Shown piece by piece: positions 46,657-57,416 of a DNA stretch of 64,000 nucleotides. Each line of letters opens with the position of its first letter. Positions within the stretch are counted from its first letter, which is position 1. The DNA is from Aliivibrio fischeri. Its GTDB lineage: Bacteria > Pseudomonadota > Gammaproteobacteria > Enterobacterales > Vibrionaceae. The notes beneath the pieces are model-generated. The model worked only from the letters and a program-made list of their open reading frames with translations. It was not told where the DNA came from and did not search any database. Position numbers and translations under genes: made by a program. The stretch spans positions 620,001 to 684,000 of the forward strand of contig CP160629.1 in the NCBI GenBank assembly GCA_038993745.2, in the 5' to 3' direction.

Positions 46657-47436
46657 GTGAATACAGAAGAAATGACAGCTGTGAATGATGAGTTATTAGA
46701 AGAACAAGCTGAGCCAATAGAGCTTGAGATTGTTTATCGTGATGAACATTTAATTGCGATTAATAAACCTGCAGGAATGTTAGTACACCGCTCATGGCTT
46801 GATAAACACGAAACGGTATTTGCGATGCAAACATTACGTGATCAAATTGGTCAGCATGTGTTTCCATTACATCGTTTAGACAGACCAACATCAGGGATAT
46901 TATTCTTTGCTTTATCAAGCGAGATTGCTGCACAAGTATCTCCACTTTTCGCAAGCAGAGAAATAAAGAAAACCTATCATGCGATTGTTCGTGGATGGAT
47001 TGAAGAGGCGGACACGCTTGATTATCCATTGAAAAAAGAACTCGATAAAATTGCAGACAAAAAGGCATCACAAGAAGTCGAAGCTAAAGAAGCGATTACA
47101 GAGTACAAACCGTTAGCTAAAGTGGAGTTACCTTATTCAACAGGTAAGTTTCCAACCACGCGGTATTGTTTGATGGAGTTAAAACCACATACTGGTAGAA
47201 AGCATCAACTTCGTCGTCATATGGCACATTTACGTCACCCAATTGTTGGTGATACAAGTCACGGCGATGGAAAGCATAATCGTTTATTTAAAGAAAAATT
47301 GGATAGCCACCGTTTGTTACTTCACGCATCTGAATTGAATTTTACTCATCCAATAACAGGGGAGGATATCGTGATTAAAGCGGACTTTGATGAGACTTGG
47401 AAAAAACTATTTACTGAGTTTGGTTGGGATTTTTGA
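46657..47436 (+). CDS. truC: tRNA pseudouridine(65) synthase TruC
   Basis: 259 aa, GTG start at 46657; an ATG at 46672 would remove five residues. RluA-family pseudouridine synthase: INKPAGMLVHRSWLDKHETVF near residue 38 and the catalytic Asp in LHRLDRPTSGILF. It makes pseudouridine 65 in some tRNAs. In E. coli truC is followed by yqcA; here a terminator ends the unit instead. Confidence 0.92.
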   Translation: MNTEEMTAVNDELLEEQAEPIELEIVYRDEHLIAINKPAGMLVHRSWLDKHETVFAMQTLRDQIGQHVFPLHRLDRPTSGILFFALSSEIAAQVSPLFASREIKKTYHAIVRGWIEEADTLDYPLKKELDKIADKKASQEVEAKEAITEYKPLAKVELPYSTGKFPTTRYCLMELKPHTGRKHQLRRHMAHLRHPIVGDTSHGDGKHNRLFKEKLDSHRLLLHASELNFTHPITGEDIVIKADFDETWKKLFTEFGWDF

Positions 47437-47448
47437 TTTTTTATAATA

Positions 47449-47483
47449 AAAAGGGAAGACAGTTTATCTGTCTTCCCTTTTTT
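47449..47483. terminator. Bidirectional terminator, truC / suhB
   Basis: AAAAGGGAAGACAG / CTGTCTTCCCTTTT, a 14-bp stem with a 5-nt loop between convergent genes. Confidence 0.9.
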
Positions 47484-47500
47484 TAAATCAATAAATGAAA

Positions 47501-48304
47501 TTACTTCATCATTGCTTCGTTGCCGTTTTCACGAACTTTTTTAAGCATCGCTTTAACAACACGTGGGCTACCAGCAACTAGGTTACCAGATTTTAGGTAA
47601 TCAGTACCGCCAACGAAGTCAGTACAGATAACGCCAGCTTCACGAGCAATTAAGTCAGCCGCTGTCATTTCCCAAGGCTTAAGGCCTAGTTCAACAAAAC
47701 CGTCCATGCGTGCAGATGCTAGGTAACATAGGTCTAGAGATGCACAACCAGAACGACGAACGTCAGAACCTTCGATGAATAACGCACCAACAACTTTCAT
47801 GAAGCTTTCAGTGTGTTGTTTGTGACGGTATGGGAAACCTGTAGAGATGATAGCTTCGCTAAGATCTTTTAACTCTTTAACGCGCATACGTTGGTTGTTG
47901 CGTTGAGCACCAGCACCACGTTGAGCAGTAAATAGTTCATTACGGATTGGATCGTATACACAAGCTACTTCTGTACGGCCTTTGATGCGAACAGCAATAG
48001 AAACAGAGAAGTGTGGGATACCTTTAACGAAGTTAGTCGTGCCATCTAATGGGTCAATGATCCATTGAATGTCAGTGTCTTTACCTTCAATTAGGCCAGA
48101 CTCTTCAGAAATGATGCTGTGATCAGGGTAAGATTTCTTGATCATGTCAACAAGAATGTATTGAGCATCGGCTTCGATGTTCGTAATAAATTCGTTGTTG
48201 CCTTTCTTTGTTGTTTCAATTTTGTCAGTTTGCTCAAAAGATTTAGCAACAAAGTCACCAGCTTTACGTGCAGCACGTACAGCAATGTTTAGCATTGGAT
48301 GCAT
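47501..48304 (-). CDS. suhB: Inositol-1-monophosphatase SuhB
   Basis: 267 aa from MHPMLNIAVRAARKAGDF at 48304; a longer frame to 48355 is not conserved. Metal-dependent phosphatase motifs: SEESG (residue about 67), IDPLDGTTNFVKGIPHFSVS, and KPWEMTAADLIAREAG. In E. coli SuhB is also part of the ribosomal-RNA antitermination complex. The size is equal to E. coli SuhB (267). Divergent from trmJ, as in E. coli. Confidence 0.94.
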   Translation of the reverse strand: MHPMLNIAVRAARKAGDFVAKSFEQTDKIETTKKGNNEFITNIEADAQYILVDMIKKSYPDHSIISEESGLIEGKDTDIQWIIDPLDGTTNFVKGIPHFSVSIAVRIKGRTEVACVYDPIRNELFTAQRGAGAQRNNQRMRVKELKDLSEAIISTGFPYRHKQHTESFMKVVGALFIEGSDVRRSGCASLDLCYLASARMDGFVELGLKPWEMTAADLIAREAGVICTDFVGGTDYLKSGNLVAGSPRVVKAMLKKVRENGNEAMMK

Positions 48305-48511
48305 AGTAATATCCCAAAAGATGTTAAAGAACAGAAATCGGCGGCGAGTATACACAGACTTATTATAAAAAGGAAGTGTTTATTTTTTGTTCATTCATTC
48401 TCTTTATTACAAAAAAAGCGATCCAAGGTTAAAATCTCAGCGAGATAAAGAAGAAAGCCGTATTGCTTTATGTTAGTATCCGGCGGCTCTTTTCATTAGA
48501 TGGGAAATAAC

Positions 48512-49237
48512 ATGTTAGATAAAATTCGTATTGTTCTTGTAGGAACTAGCCATTCAGGAAATATTGGTTCAGCTGCTCGCGCGATGAAAGTGATGGGGTT
48601 AACTAATATGGTACTTGTTGCACCTGAGTGTGAAGTTGATGGCCAAGCCATTGCTTTAGCTGCAGGAGCAAGTGACATAGCGAATAATGCACGTGTTGTA
48701 GATACATTAGATGAAGCGATTTCTGATTGTGGTCTTGTTATTGGTTCAAGTGCTCGCTCTAGAACACTAGAATGGCCAATGTTAGAGCCACGAGAAGCTG
48801 GTATTAAAGCTATTGAAGAAGCGCCAACGCATCCAATGGCTTTTGTATTTGGTCGTGAAAGAGTCGGTTTGACAAATGAAGAGTTACAAAAGTGTCATTT
48901 CCATGTATGTATTCCAGCTAACCCTGAATACAGCTCTTTAAATTTAGCAATGGCAGTACAGACCATCAGCTACGAAGCTCGTATTGCATGGTTAGATAGT
49001 CAAGCATATAAAGGGGAATCAAAAGAAGTTGATTACCCTTTGAACCATGAACTGGAATTATTCTACGAACACCTTGAAAAAGTGATGACGAATACCGACT
49101 TTATTAATAAGGCGCATCCAGGTCAGGTAATGAATAAAATGCGTCGTATGTTTAACCGCACACGTCCAGAAACTCAAGAATTACGCATTTTACGCGGTGT
49201 ATTAACCGCTGTAGAACGCAGTATGAAAGACAAGTAA
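48512..49237 (+). CDS. trmJ: tRNA (Cm32/Um32) 2'-O-methyltransferase TrmJ
   Basis: 241 aa from the ATG at 48512 (GGGAAA upstream); an in-frame ATG at 48500 is possible. SPOUT methyltransferase: [20 protein letters not shown] at the start, [15 protein letters not shown], and [17 protein letters not shown] forming the SAM-binding knot. It methylates position 32 of several tRNAs. Located just before iscR, as in E. coli. Confidence 0.95.
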   Translation: MLDKIRIVLVGTSHSGNIGSAARAMKVMGLTNMVLVAPECEVDGQAIALAAGASDIANNARVVDTLDEAISDCGLVIGSSARSRTLEWPMLEPREAGIKAIEEAPTHPMAFVFGRERVGLTNEELQKCHFHVCIPANPEYSSLNLAMAVQTISYEARIAWLDSQAYKGESKEVDYPLNHELELFYEHLEKVMTNTDFINKAHPGQVMNKMRRMFNRTRPETQELRILRGVLTAVERSMKDK

Positions 49238-49249
49238 TATCAAATAGTA

Positions 49250-49274
49250 AGTACTTGACTAAAATAGTAGGATA
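49250..49274. promoter_or_regulatory. IscR type 1 box (upstream)
   Basis: Reads AGTACTTGACT-AAAA-TAGTAGGATA, close to the type 1 IscR motif; it overlaps a TTGACT -35-like element. Confidence 0.65.
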
Positions 49275-49275
49275 A

Positions 49276-49300
49276 ATACTTGACCAAAATAGTCAGGTAT
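49276..49300. promoter_or_regulatory. IscR type 1 box (iscR promoter)
   Basis: Reads ATACTTGACC-AAAAT-AGTCAGGTAT, an almost perfect type 1 IscR site. It lies 45-69 bp before the iscR start and overlaps a TTGACC -35 element, so [2Fe-2S]-IscR would repress the operon. Confidence 0.85.
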
Positions 49301-49344
49301 GGGAAACTTCATTCCATACGAATAGTGTGGATATGAGGTAACTT

Positions 49345-49851
49345 ATGAAATTAACTTCAAAGGGAAGGTATGCAGTAACAGCAATGTTAGACGTTGCACT
49401 TCATGCCCAAGAAGGACCAGTGCCGCTTGCTGATATCTCAGAGCGCCAAGGAATTTCATTATCTTATCTTGAACAATTATTCTCTAGATTACGTAAAGCC
49501 GGTTTAGTTGCTAGCGTTCGAGGCCCAGGTGGTGGTTATCGCTTAGGATTAAAAGCTGAGCAAATTGCTGTTGGAATGGTTATTTCAGCCGTCGATGAAT
49601 CAGTTGATGCAACGAAATGTCATGGAAAAGAAGGCTGCCAAGGTGGTACGCGTTGTTTAACGCACACATTGTGGCGTGATCTAAGTTCTCGAATCAGTAC
49701 TTTCTTAGACGGTATTACGCTTGGTGAACTGATGCAAGATAATGAAGTTCAGCAAATATCCGATCGACAAAATGTTGATCTTGCCATAACAAATGGCTTA
49801 ACTACGAATTCAAAATTAACAAATTCTGTGGGTGTTAATGTCCGTTCTTAA
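49345..49851 (+). CDS. iscR: Fe-S regulator IscR
   Basis: 168 aa, Rrf2 family. The winged HTH ([20 protein letters not shown] and [17 protein letters not shown]) is followed by the cluster ligands Cys92, Cys98 and Cys104 and His107. It senses cell Fe-S status through its own [2Fe-2S] cluster and represses isc. First gene of the operon, under two type 1 boxes. Confidence 0.97.
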   Translation: MKLTSKGRYAVTAMLDVALHAQEGPVPLADISERQGISLSYLEQLFSRLRKAGLVASVRGPGGGYRLGLKAEQIAVGMVISAVDESVDATKCHGKEGCQGGTRCLTHTLWRDLSSRISTFLDGITLGELMQDNEVQQISDRQNVDLAITNGLTTNSKLTNSVGVNVRS

Positions 49852-49882
49852 CGGTCAAACGTCTGTATTTTTGGAGATGAAA

Positions 49883-51097
49883 ATGAAACTGCCAATTTAC
49901 TTTGATTATTCGGCTACGTGTCCTGTTGATAAACGTGTAGCGGATAAAATGGTTCAATACATGACAATGGATGGTTACTTTGGTAACCCTGCATCACGCT
50001 CACACCGTTACGGCTGGCAGGCTGAAGAAGCGGTTGATACTGCACGTGAAAATATTGCCGATTTATTGAATGCTGATCCTCGTGAGATCGTATTTACATC
50101 GGGTGCAACAGAGTCTGACAACTTAGCAATTAAAGGTGCTGCGCATTTCTATAATAAGAAAGGTAAGCACATCATTACTTGTAAAACAGAACATAAAGCG
50201 GTTCTTGACCCATGTCGTCAACTTGAGCGTGAAGGTTATGAAGTAACTTACCTTGAGCCAGAATCAAACGGCCTTATTGACCTAGCTAAACTTGAAGCAG
50301 CAATGCGTGATGACACCGTTCTTGTTTCAATTATGCATGTAAATAACGAAATTGGTGTAATTCAAGATATTGCAGCAATTGGCGAGTTATGTCGTTCTCG
50401 TAAAATTATTTTCCATGTTGATGCTGCACAATCTGCGGGTAAAATCCCACTAGATGTACAAGAAATTAAAGTAGATTTAATTTCACTATCAGCTCATAAA
50501 ATTTATGGCCCTAAAGGTATCGGTGCATTATATGTTCGTCGTAAGCCTCGCATTCGTTTAGAAGCACAAATGCACGGTGGTGGTCATGAGCGTGGTTTCC
50601 GTTCTGGTACTCTAGCAACACATCAAATTGTTGGTATGGGTGAAGCGTGTCGTATTGCAAAAGAAGAAATGCAAAAAGACTACGATCACTGTTTAGCAAT
50701 GCGTGACCGTTTATTGGACGGCATTAAAGATATGGAAGCGGTACACATTAATGGTGATTTAGACCAACGTGTACCAAGTAACCTGAATATCAGTTTTGAA
50801 TTTGTTGAAGGTGAGTCTTTATTAATGGCTCTTAAAGATCTTGCTGTATCTTCTGGTTCTGCATGTACTTCAGCAAGTCTTGAACCTTCATATGTACTGC
50901 GTGCATTAGGTCTAAATGATGAACTAGCTCACAGTTCAATTCGTTTCTCTTTTGGCCGTTATACAACAGCAGAAGAGATCGATCACGCGGTTTCACAAAT
51001 TAGCCAAGCAGTAAACAAACTGCGTGATATGTCACCACTGTGGGACATGTACAAAGAAGGCATCGACTTAAACACGGTTGAGTGGGCACACCACTAA
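49883..51097 (+). CDS. iscS: Cysteine desulfurase IscS
   Basis: 404 aa from [16 protein letters not shown] at 49883 (GGAG upstream), the same length as E. coli IscS. PLP-lysine in [17 protein letters not shown]; catalytic Cys in [14 protein letters not shown] near residue 328. It supplies sulfur for Fe-S clusters, thiamine and tRNA thiolation. A longer frame from 49832 overlaps iscR and is not the start. 31 bp after iscR. Confidence 0.97.
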   Translation: MKLPIYFDYSATCPVDKRVADKMVQYMTMDGYFGNPASRSHRYGWQAEEAVDTARENIADLLNADPREIVFTSGATESDNLAIKGAAHFYNKKGKHIITCKTEHKAVLDPCRQLEREGYEVTYLEPESNGLIDLAKLEAAMRDDTVLVSIMHVNNEIGVIQDIAAIGELCRSRKIIFHVDAAQSAGKIPLDVQEIKVDLISLSAHKIYGPKGIGALYVRRKPRIRLEAQMHGGGHERGFRSGTLATHQIVGMGEACRIAKEEMQKDYDHCLAMRDRLLDGIKDMEAVHINGDLDQRVPSNLNISFEFVEGESLLMALKDLAVSSGSACTSASLEPSYVLRALGLNDELAHSSIRFSFGRYTTAEEIDHAVSQISQAVNKLRDMSPLWDMYKEGIDLNTVEWAHH

Positions 51098-51131
51098 AAC
51101 ACGGACGTTACAGAATTTAGAGGTATATATC

Positions 51132-51515
51132 ATGGCTTATAGCGAAAAAGTAATCGACCATTACGAAAACCCTCGTAATGTTGGTTCATTTGAAAAAGAC
51201 GACCCATCAGTGGGTAGCGGCATGGTTGGTGCTCCGGCTTGTGGTGATGTTATGAAACTACAAATCAAAGTATCTCCAGAAGGTGTTATCGAAGATGCAA
51301 AATTCAAAACATACGGTTGTGGTTCTGCAATTGCATCAAGCTCATTAGTTACTGAGTGGGTAAAAGGTAAAACACTAGACGAAGCTGCAGCACTTAAAAA
51401 TGCTGAAATTGCAGAAGAGCTTGAGTTACCACCAGTGAAAGTTCACTGCTCAATTCTTGCAGAAGATGCGATCAAAGCAGCGGTATCTGATTACCGTAAT
51501 AAACACCAAGATTAA
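51132..51515 (+). CDS. iscU: Fe-S scaffold IscU
   Basis: 127 aa from MAYSEKVIDHYENPRNVG. Cluster-binding residues: Cys in GAPACGDVMKL, Cys in YGCGSAIASS and Cys in KVHCSILAEDA, with the LPPVKVHC motif recognised by HscA. It assembles [2Fe-2S] clusters on IscS. iscA follows after a 124-bp spacer with a hairpin. Confidence 0.97.
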   Translation: MAYSEKVIDHYENPRNVGSFEKDDPSVGSGMVGAPACGDVMKLQIKVSPEGVIEDAKFKTYGCGSAIASSSLVTEWVKGKTLDEAAALKNAEIAEELELPPVKVHCSILAEDAIKAAVSDYRNKHQD

Positions 51516-51533
51516 TTATTTTTGGTTAGATAG

Positions 51534-51578
51534 AGCACCTTTATTATTTGTTTTATTAATAAAAGGTGCTTTATTATT
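51534..51578 (+). terminator. Hairpin between iscU and iscA (attenuator-like)
   Basis: AGCACCTTT pairs with AAAGGTGCT, followed by TTATTATT, inside the operon. It may limit transcription of iscA-hscBA-fdx, or be a processing or sRNA site. Confidence 0.55.
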
Positions 51579-51639
51579 GAGTAATGTCGTTAATAATTAA
51601 TGACTCCCATGACCACAAACAAAAAGTAAAGGTTGCAGT

Positions 51640-51963
51640 ATGGCCATTTCAGTCACCGAAGCAGCGGCAAGCCGTGTACAAAAATTTCTTGAAAACCGAG
51701 GAAAAGGCGTTGGTTTACGTTTAGGCGTAAGAACCTCTGGTTGTTCGGGTATGGCTTATATTCTTGAATTTGTTGATGAGCTAAACGAAGAAGATCAAGT
51801 TTTCGAACAGTTTGGTGTAAAAATCATTATCGATCCAAAAAGCTTAGCTTATATGGATGGCACTGAATTGGACTTTGCAAAAGAAGGTCTAAATGAAGGC
51901 TTTAAATTCAACAACCCGAACGTAAAAAGTGAATGTGGGTGTGGTGAAAGCTTCAACGTATAG
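51640..51963 (+). CDS. iscA: A-type Fe-S carrier IscA
   Basis: 107 aa. A-type scaffold with Cys35 in SGCSGMAY and the C-terminal CGCGESF pair. It carries iron or clusters to target enzymes. Length and position are as in E. coli, although the spacing to iscU is wider. Confidence 0.96.
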   Translation: MAISVTEAAASRVQKFLENRGKGVGLRLGVRTSGCSGMAYILEFVDELNEEDQVFEQFGVKIIIDPKSLAYMDGTELDFAKEGLNEGFKFNNPNVKSECGCGESFNV

Positions 51964-51978
51964 AGCAAAACATTACTT

Positions 51979-52494
51979 ATGAATCATTTTGAATTATTTG
52001 GGCTACCGAACCAGTTTGAACTGGATGGTGGCCTTCTTTCTCTTCAATTTAGAGAGTTGCAAAAACGCTTTCATCCAGATAATTTTGCAACATCTTCAGA
52101 GCGTGACCGTTTACTTTCCATTCAAAAAGCTGCGCAAATTAATGATGCGTATCAAACATTAAAAAATCCAGTATCACGAGCTGAATACATACTTTCAGAG
52201 CAAGGTCATGATATTCGTGGTGAACAAACCACAATGCAAGATCCTATGTTTTTAATGCAACAAATGGAACTGCGTGAAGAGTTAGAGTCATTACCATCAA
52301 GCTCAGATCCTGAAAGTGCTTTGTTTGATTTTGCTGAGAATGTAATAGCAATGCGTAAATCACAGTTAGTTCAACTGCAAGAACTATTGAAAAACGAAGC
52401 ATGGATTGAAGCCGCTCAGAGCGTTCGAAAGCTCAAATTTATTGAAAAACTGAATCAAGAAGTTGAGCAGTTAGAAGAGAAATTATTAGGTTAA
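51979..52494 (+). CDS. hscB: Co-chaperone HscB
   Basis: 171 aa. An N-terminal J-domain with the HPD motif (RFHPDNFATS) near residue 34, and a C-terminal IscU-binding three-helix bundle. It delivers IscU to HscA and stimulates its ATPase. 16 bp after iscA. Confidence 0.96.
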   Translation: MNHFELFGLPNQFELDGGLLSLQFRELQKRFHPDNFATSSERDRLLSIQKAAQINDAYQTLKNPVSRAEYILSEQGHDIRGEQTTMQDPMFLMQQMELREELESLPSSSDPESALFDFAENVIAMRKSQLVQLQELLKNEAWIEAAQSVRKLKFIEKLNQEVEQLEEKLLG

Positions 52495-52532
52495 CTCTTT
52501 TTGGGTTAATGAGATAAACGAAGGATACTTTC

Positions 52533-54383
52533 ATGTTATTACAGATTGCTGAACCAGGACAAAGTGCTGTACCGCACCAACATAAACTGGCGGTAGGTAT
52601 TGATTTAGGAACAACAAACTCTTTGGTTGCTTCAGTTCGAAGCGGTGAAGCTAAAACATTACCAGACATGAAAGGTAATGTTATTTTGCCATCGGTTGTT
52701 CAGTATCAAGAAGATAAAATTTGCGTAGGCATGAATGCATACCAATCTGCAGCAATGGACCCACAAAATACCATTATTTCTGTAAAACGTTTAATGGGAC
52801 GTTCACTTAAAGATATCCAAGCTCGTTATCCTGAGCTTCCATACCAATTTTCAGAAAGTGAAAATGGATTACCAGTAATTCAAACCGCTCAAGGTGAAGT
52901 TAACCCTATTCAGGTATCATCTGAAATCTTAAAATCGTTATCACGTCGTGCTCAAGATACACTAGGTGGTGAGTTAGAAGGTGTAGTAATTACCGTTCCT
53001 GCTTATTTTGATGATGCACAACGTGCAGGTACTAAGGATGCTGCGACATTAGCAGGCCTAAATGTTCTTCGTCTACTAAATGAACCGACTGCAGCGGCAA
53101 TCGCATACGGCTTAGATTCAGGTCAAGAAGGTGTTATTGCCGTTTACGACTTAGGTGGTGGTACGTTTGATATTTCTATTTTACGTTTATCTAAAGGCGT
53201 ATTTGAAGTACTTGCGACTGGCGGTGATTCTGCGTTAGGCGGTGATGATTTCGACCATGCTCTAGCTCAGTGGATTAAAGAGCAAGCAGGTATTACGAGT
53301 CCGTTATCAAGCCAAGAACAACGTGAATTATTGACATTAGCAACACAAACGAAAGTTGCATTGTCTGATAGCGATAACGTTAAGATCAGTTTTAAAGATT
53401 GGAGTGGTGAGATTAGCGTTGAGCTTTTCAATAGTCTAATTCAACCTTTGATTAAAAAGACACTAATGGCATGTCGTCGTGCACTTAAAGATGCGGATAT
53501 TACTTCAGAAGAAGTGATGGAAGTGGTTATGGTTGGTGGTTCAACACGAACGCCATTTGTACGTACTTCTGTTGGTGATTACTTTGGTCAAACGCCATTA
53601 ACTAGCATCGACCCAGATCAAGTTGTTGCGATTGGTGCTGCGATTCAAGCGGATATCTTAGTGGGTAACAAACCTGATTCTGAAATGTTACTGCTTGATG
53701 TTATTCCACTTTCTCTCGGCATTGAAACCATGGGTGGACTTGTTGAAAAGATCATTCCACGCAATACCACGATCCCTGTAGCAAAAGCTCAAGAGTTCAC
53801 CACATTTAAAGATGGGCAAACTGGCATGATGGTGCACGTTGTTCAAGGTGAACGAGAGATGGTTGAAGATGGTCGCTCTTTGGCTCGCTTCTCTTTAAAA
53901 GGGATTCCACCAATGGCGGCGGGTGCTGCACATATTCGTGTAACTTATCAAGTCGATGCTGATGGTTTACTTTCTGTTACTGCAATGGAAAAGAGTACTG
54001 GCGTTCAATCTCATATCCAAGTTAAACCGTCTTATGGTTTAAGTGATAATGAGGTGGCTAATATGCTTAAAGATTCAATGACGTATGCAAAAGAAGATAT
54101 GCAAGCACGTGCATTAGCTGAACAGCAAGTCGAAGCGGATCGAGTTATTGAAGGGTTAGTTGTTGCACTTAATAATGATGGTGATGCGTTACTGTCAAAA
54201 GAAGAGCAAGCAGAAATTTTACAAGCAATTGAAGCGTTAATCACATTACGTCAAGGTACTGATGCGCAAGCAATTGAAGATGGAATTAAAAAGGCTGATG
54301 AAGCAAGTCAAGAATTTGCAGCGCGTCGAATGGACGCCTCAATTCGAGCTGCATTGGCTGGTCAATCTATTGATGAGGTATAG
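52533..54383 (+). CDS. hscA: Hsp70-type chaperone HscA
   Basis: 616 aa, like E. coli HscA (616). Nucleotide-binding motifs [28 protein letters not shown] and [26 protein letters not shown]; a substrate-binding domain after about residue 390. It uses ATP to release Fe-S clusters from IscU. Start at 52533. Confidence 0.97.
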   Translation: MLLQIAEPGQSAVPHQHKLAVGIDLGTTNSLVASVRSGEAKTLPDMKGNVILPSVVQYQEDKICVGMNAYQSAAMDPQNTIISVKRLMGRSLKDIQARYPELPYQFSESENGLPVIQTAQGEVNPIQVSSEILKSLSRRAQDTLGGELEGVVITVPAYFDDAQRAGTKDAATLAGLNVLRLLNEPTAAAIAYGLDSGQEGVIAVYDLGGGTFDISILRLSKGVFEVLATGGDSALGGDDFDHALAQWIKEQAGITSPLSSQEQRELLTLATQTKVALSDSDNVKISFKDWSGEISVELFNSLIQPLIKKTLMACRRALKDADITSEEVMEVVMVGGSTRTPFVRTSVGDYFGQTPLTSIDPDQVVAIGAAIQADILVGNKPDSEMLLLDVIPLSLGIETMGGLVEKIIPRNTTIPVAKAQEFTTFKDGQTGMMVHVVQGEREMVEDGRSLARFSLKGIPPMAAGAAHIRVTYQVDADGLLSVTAMEKSTGVQSHIQVKPSYGLSDNEVANMLKDSMTYAKEDMQARALAEQQVEADRVIEGLVVALNNDGDALLSKEEQAEILQAIEALITLRQGTDAQAIEDGIKKADEASQEFAARRMDASIRAALAGQSIDEV

Positions 54384-54385
54384 AA

Positions 54386-54724
54386 ATGCCAAAAATTATC
54401 GTTCTACCACATGAAGAATTATGTCCAGAAGGGGCGGTTCTTGAAGCAAATGAAGGCGACAGTGTTTTAGATGTTGCTTTAAAAAACGGCATTGGCATTG
54501 AGCATGCGTGTGAGAAATCATGTGCTTGTACAACATGTCACGTTATTATTCGTGAAGGCTTTGACTCACTAGAGGAAAGCGACGAATTAGAAGATGATAT
54601 GTTAGATAAAGCATGGGGACTTGAACCTGAATCTCGCTTAGGTTGCCAAGCTTTAGTTGCACAAGAAGACCTTGTGGTAGAAATTCCAAAATATACTTTA
54701 AACTTAGCATCAGAAGACCATTAA
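54386..54724 (+). CDS. fdx: Isc [2Fe-2S] ferredoxin
   Basis: 112 aa. Cluster ligands in HACEKSCACTTCHVII (Cys42, 48, 51 region) and Cys in RLGCQALV. It gives electrons to Fe-S assembly. It starts 2 bp after the hscA stop, so translation is coupled. Ends before a terminator. Confidence 0.96.
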   Translation: MPKIIVLPHEELCPEGAVLEANEGDSVLDVALKNGIGIEHACEKSCACTTCHVIIREGFDSLEESDELEDDMLDKAWGLEPESRLGCQALVAQEDLVVEIPKYTLNLASEDH

Positions 54725-54756
54725 TTTTTCTTTTATTAAGCTAAAGTAGTTAAGAG

Positions 54757-54806
54757 GGCAAGTATTGAGAAGTAAGTAATTACTCCCCTCAAGCTTGCCT
54801 TTTTTA
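54757..54806 (+). terminator. fdx terminator
   Basis: GGCAAG...TTGAG pairs with CTCAAG-CTTGCC, followed by TTTTTTA. It may partly separate iscX from the rest of the operon. Confidence 0.8.
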
Positions 54807-54846
54807 TTAGTAACAAATAGCAAATCAAAATAATAAGGAGTTTATT

Positions 54847-55047
54847 ATGAGTTTGAAATGGATTGATTCGAGAGAGATTGCAATTGAATTACTAGATAAA
54901 TACCCAGATACCGATCCAAAAACAGTGCGCTTTACTGATTTATACCAATGGGTATTAGAGTTAGAAGATTTTGATGATGATCCTAAGCATTCTGGTGAAA
55001 AAGTGCTAGAAGCCATCGTATTATGTTGGATGGACGAGTGGGATTAG
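54847..55047 (+). CDS. iscX: IscX (YfhJ), IscS regulator
   Basis: 66 aa, acidic: [20 protein letters not shown] and [21 protein letters not shown], as in E. coli IscX. It binds IscS and tunes cluster assembly, possibly as an iron donor. Downstream of a terminator-like hairpin, so its level may differ from that of fdx. pepB follows after 230 bp. Confidence 0.95.
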   Translation: MSLKWIDSREIAIELLDKYPDTDPKTVRFTDLYQWVLELEDFDDDPKHSGEKVLEAIVLCWMDEWD

Positions 55048-55277
55048 TTTTTTACCATTTATGATTCGCTTTTAGAAAGTATAAAATCCCATCACCTGCT
55101 TGGATCTACCTCTTACATTTTAGTGAAATACCTTGTATCACTAGTGTAAAGTAGGCAAATTGTATAAAAAGATGGATGTTTTATTCATTTATAACCGGTC
55201 GACGTTCACGCAATATAAGTAATCATATGCAATTAAATGATGTTATGGAGTTATTGCGTATTTAAAGGAGATACACC

Positions 55278-56564
55278 ATGTCACAAAAGATGACTGTACA
55301 ACTTTCATCAACCGCAGCCCCTGCCCATTGGGGGGACAAAGCTATATTGTCTTTTACTTCTGAAGCTGCCGTTATTCATTGTATTGAAAGTGACGTATAC
55401 AGTCTTATCCAGCGAGCGGCTCGTAAATTAAATTCACAAGGTTTAACCGCTGTTGAACTTGAGGGTGCCGACTGGGACCTTGAATCTATTTGGTCATTTA
55501 TTCAAGGTTTCCGTGACTCTAAAAATAGCGATGATGTGAGTTGGACTGCATTAAGTGAAAATGATGAAAAAGAGTTAAACGCTCGAATTCTAACAACGAA
55601 TTGGACTCGTCAAATCATTAATAAAACGGCAGAAGAAGTCGCTCCTCGTCAACTTGCTACTATGGCCGCAGAGTTTATTAAATCCGTTGCTCCAGAAGGC
55701 ACTGTCACAACTAAGATTGTAAAAGATAAAGATCTTCTAACTCAAGGTTGGACGGGGATTTATGCCGTAGGCCGTGGCTCAGAACGTACCTCTGCAATGT
55801 TACAGTTAGACTATAACCCTACTGGAGACGAAAATGCGCCAGTATTTGCTTGTCTAGTCGGTAAAGGCATTACGTTTGATTCTGGTGGTTACAGTATTAA
55901 ACCATCAGCAGGTATGGCATCGATGAAAGCGGATATGGGAGGCTCTGCATTAGTGACAGCAGGTCTTGCGATGTCGATTCTTCGTGGTTTAGATAAGCGT
56001 GTTAAGCTGATTCTATGTTGTGCTGAAAATATGATTTCAGGCCGAGCATTAAAGTTAGGCGATATCATCACTTATAAAAATGGTAAGACAGTAGAAATTC
56101 TAAATACGGATGCAGAAGGACGTTTAGTTCTGGCTGATGGTCTTCAGTTTGCATCAGAGCAAAAACCTGAACTTATTATTGACTGTGCGACGCTAACGGG
56201 TGCAGCGAAAATGGCTGTAGGTAATGATTTCCATTCACTATTAAGTTTTGATGAAGCATTGAGCCAAAAAGCGTTAAATGCGGCTCAAGAAGAGAATGAA
56301 GGTCTATGGCGTTTACCATTGATGGAATTCCACCGAGCTATGCTGCCATCAAACTTTGCTGATTTAGCGAATATTGGTTCTGGCCCATATTCTCCGGGTG
56401 CAAGTACTGCCGCAGGCTTTTTATCTTACTTTGTTGAAGATTATCAGAAAGGATGGATTCATATGGACTGCTCAGCGACGTATCGCACAGCGCCATCTGA
56501 TAAGTGGGCAGCTGGTGCGACCGGAGTGGGTGTAAGAACACTTGCTAATATCTTAACTAAATAA
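55278..56564 (+). CDS. pepB: Aminopeptidase B (PepB)
   Basis: 428 aa, M17 leucyl-aminopeptidase family. The metal site lies in [25 protein letters not shown] and [14 protein letters not shown] (Asp and Glu ligands); the catalytic Arg is in NTDAEGR. It cleaves N-terminal residues from peptides in the cytoplasm. Position after iscX is as in E. coli. A clear ribosome site (AAAGGAGA) lies upstream. Ends in a terminator. Confidence 0.94.
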   Translation: MSQKMTVQLSSTAAPAHWGDKAILSFTSEAAVIHCIESDVYSLIQRAARKLNSQGLTAVELEGADWDLESIWSFIQGFRDSKNSDDVSWTALSENDEKELNARILTTNWTRQIINKTAEEVAPRQLATMAAEFIKSVAPEGTVTTKIVKDKDLLTQGWTGIYAVGRGSERTSAMLQLDYNPTGDENAPVFACLVGKGITFDSGGYSIKPSAGMASMKADMGGSALVTAGLAMSILRGLDKRVKLILCCAENMISGRALKLGDIITYKNGKTVEILNTDAEGRLVLADGLQFASEQKPELIIDCATLTGAAKMAVGNDFHSLLSFDEALSQKALNAAQEENEGLWRLPLMEFHRAMLPSNFADLANIGSGPYSPGASTAAGFLSYFVEDYQKGWIHMDCSATYRTAPSDKWAAGATGVGVRTLANILTK

Positions 56565-56571
56565 TTAAAAT

Positions 56572-56601
56572 GAAGATCGAGCTCGCTCGGTCTTCTTTTT
56601 T
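56572..56601 (+). terminator. pepB terminator
   Basis: GAAGATCGAG-CTCG-CTCGGTCTTC, 10-bp stem (one G-T pair) and TTTTTT. Confidence 0.9.
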
Positions 56602-56852
56602 AACAGGTAATTCCTATCAGTATTTATACTAATTGTAAGTAAATAATAACTGGTCATCCTAGCTTGTTAAAATACTCGATAACGGCGTTGTTTTTTTGAT
56701 TTTAGAGTTACTGCTTATCGAAAAATCCCGTCTTGTTCTCAAGTCTTTTTTCTTTGCTATTTCTGAGCATTGACTTACTGTGATTGGTATTAGATAAATA
56801 AGTACTGATTGAAATTAATATAAGAAGTAAAAGAAACCTAAAGGAAAGTAGA

Positions 56853-57287
56853 ATGACAATAGAACGTACTTTTTCAATTGTAAAACCAGATGCCGTTAAG
56901 CGTAACTTAATTGGTGCTATTTACCGTCGTATTGAAAAAACAGGTATGCAAATCGTTGCTGCTAAAATGCTTCGTTTAACTAAAGAACAAGCAGAAGGCT
57001 TTTATGCTGAGCATGAAGGAAAAGAGTTTTTTGATGAATTAGTGGCATACATGATGTCAGGACCTGTAATGGTTCAAGTTCTTGAAGGTGAAAATGCGGT
57101 TGTACGCTACCGTGAGCTAATGGGTAAAACTAACCCAGAAGAAGCAGCGTGTGGCTCACTACGAGCGGATTATGCAATTAGCATGCGTTACAACTCTGTT
57201 CACGGTGCTGATAGCCCAGAGTCTGCTGCACGTGAGATTGCGTATTTCTTTGCTGAAGATGAAATCTGCCCACGTCCAGCGGAATAA
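56853..57287 (+). CDS. ndk: Nucleoside diphosphate kinase
   Basis: 144 aa. Phosphoryl His117 in [13 protein letters not shown]-terminal [16 protein letters not shown]. It balances NTP and dNTP pools by ping-pong phosphate transfer. Neighbours pepB and rlmN as in E. coli. The 3' side is odd: a TAGGGAC heptad starts immediately after the TAA stop. Confidence 0.96.
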   Translation: MTIERTFSIVKPDAVKRNLIGAIYRRIEKTGMQIVAAKMLRLTKEQAEGFYAEHEGKEFFDELVAYMMSGPVMVQVLEGENAVVRYRELMGKTNPEEAACGSLRADYAISMRYNSVHGADSPESAAREIAYFFAEDEICPRPAE

Positions 57288-57294
57288 TAGGGAC
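57288..57294. repeat. TAGGGAC heptad next to the ndk stop
   Basis: One TAGGGAC unit directly after the ndk TAA, matching the units at tcdA and xni. Confidence 0.5.
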
Positions 57295-57312
57295 GAAAGC
57301 CTAGAACGCTCG

Positions 57313-57346
57313 CAAGCTCCCTAAAGAATAAAGGGAGCTTGTTTTG
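57313..57346 (+). terminator. ndk terminator
   Basis: CAAGCTCCCT / AGGGAGCTTG, a 10-bp stem with a 9-nt loop, then TTTTG. Confidence 0.82.
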
Positions 57347-57416
57347 TTGAATGCTAGAACATTGTAATTAATTTCAGAATAAGTTTCTTTTTTGTAGAGA
57401 CTCTACATTCTCTCAC

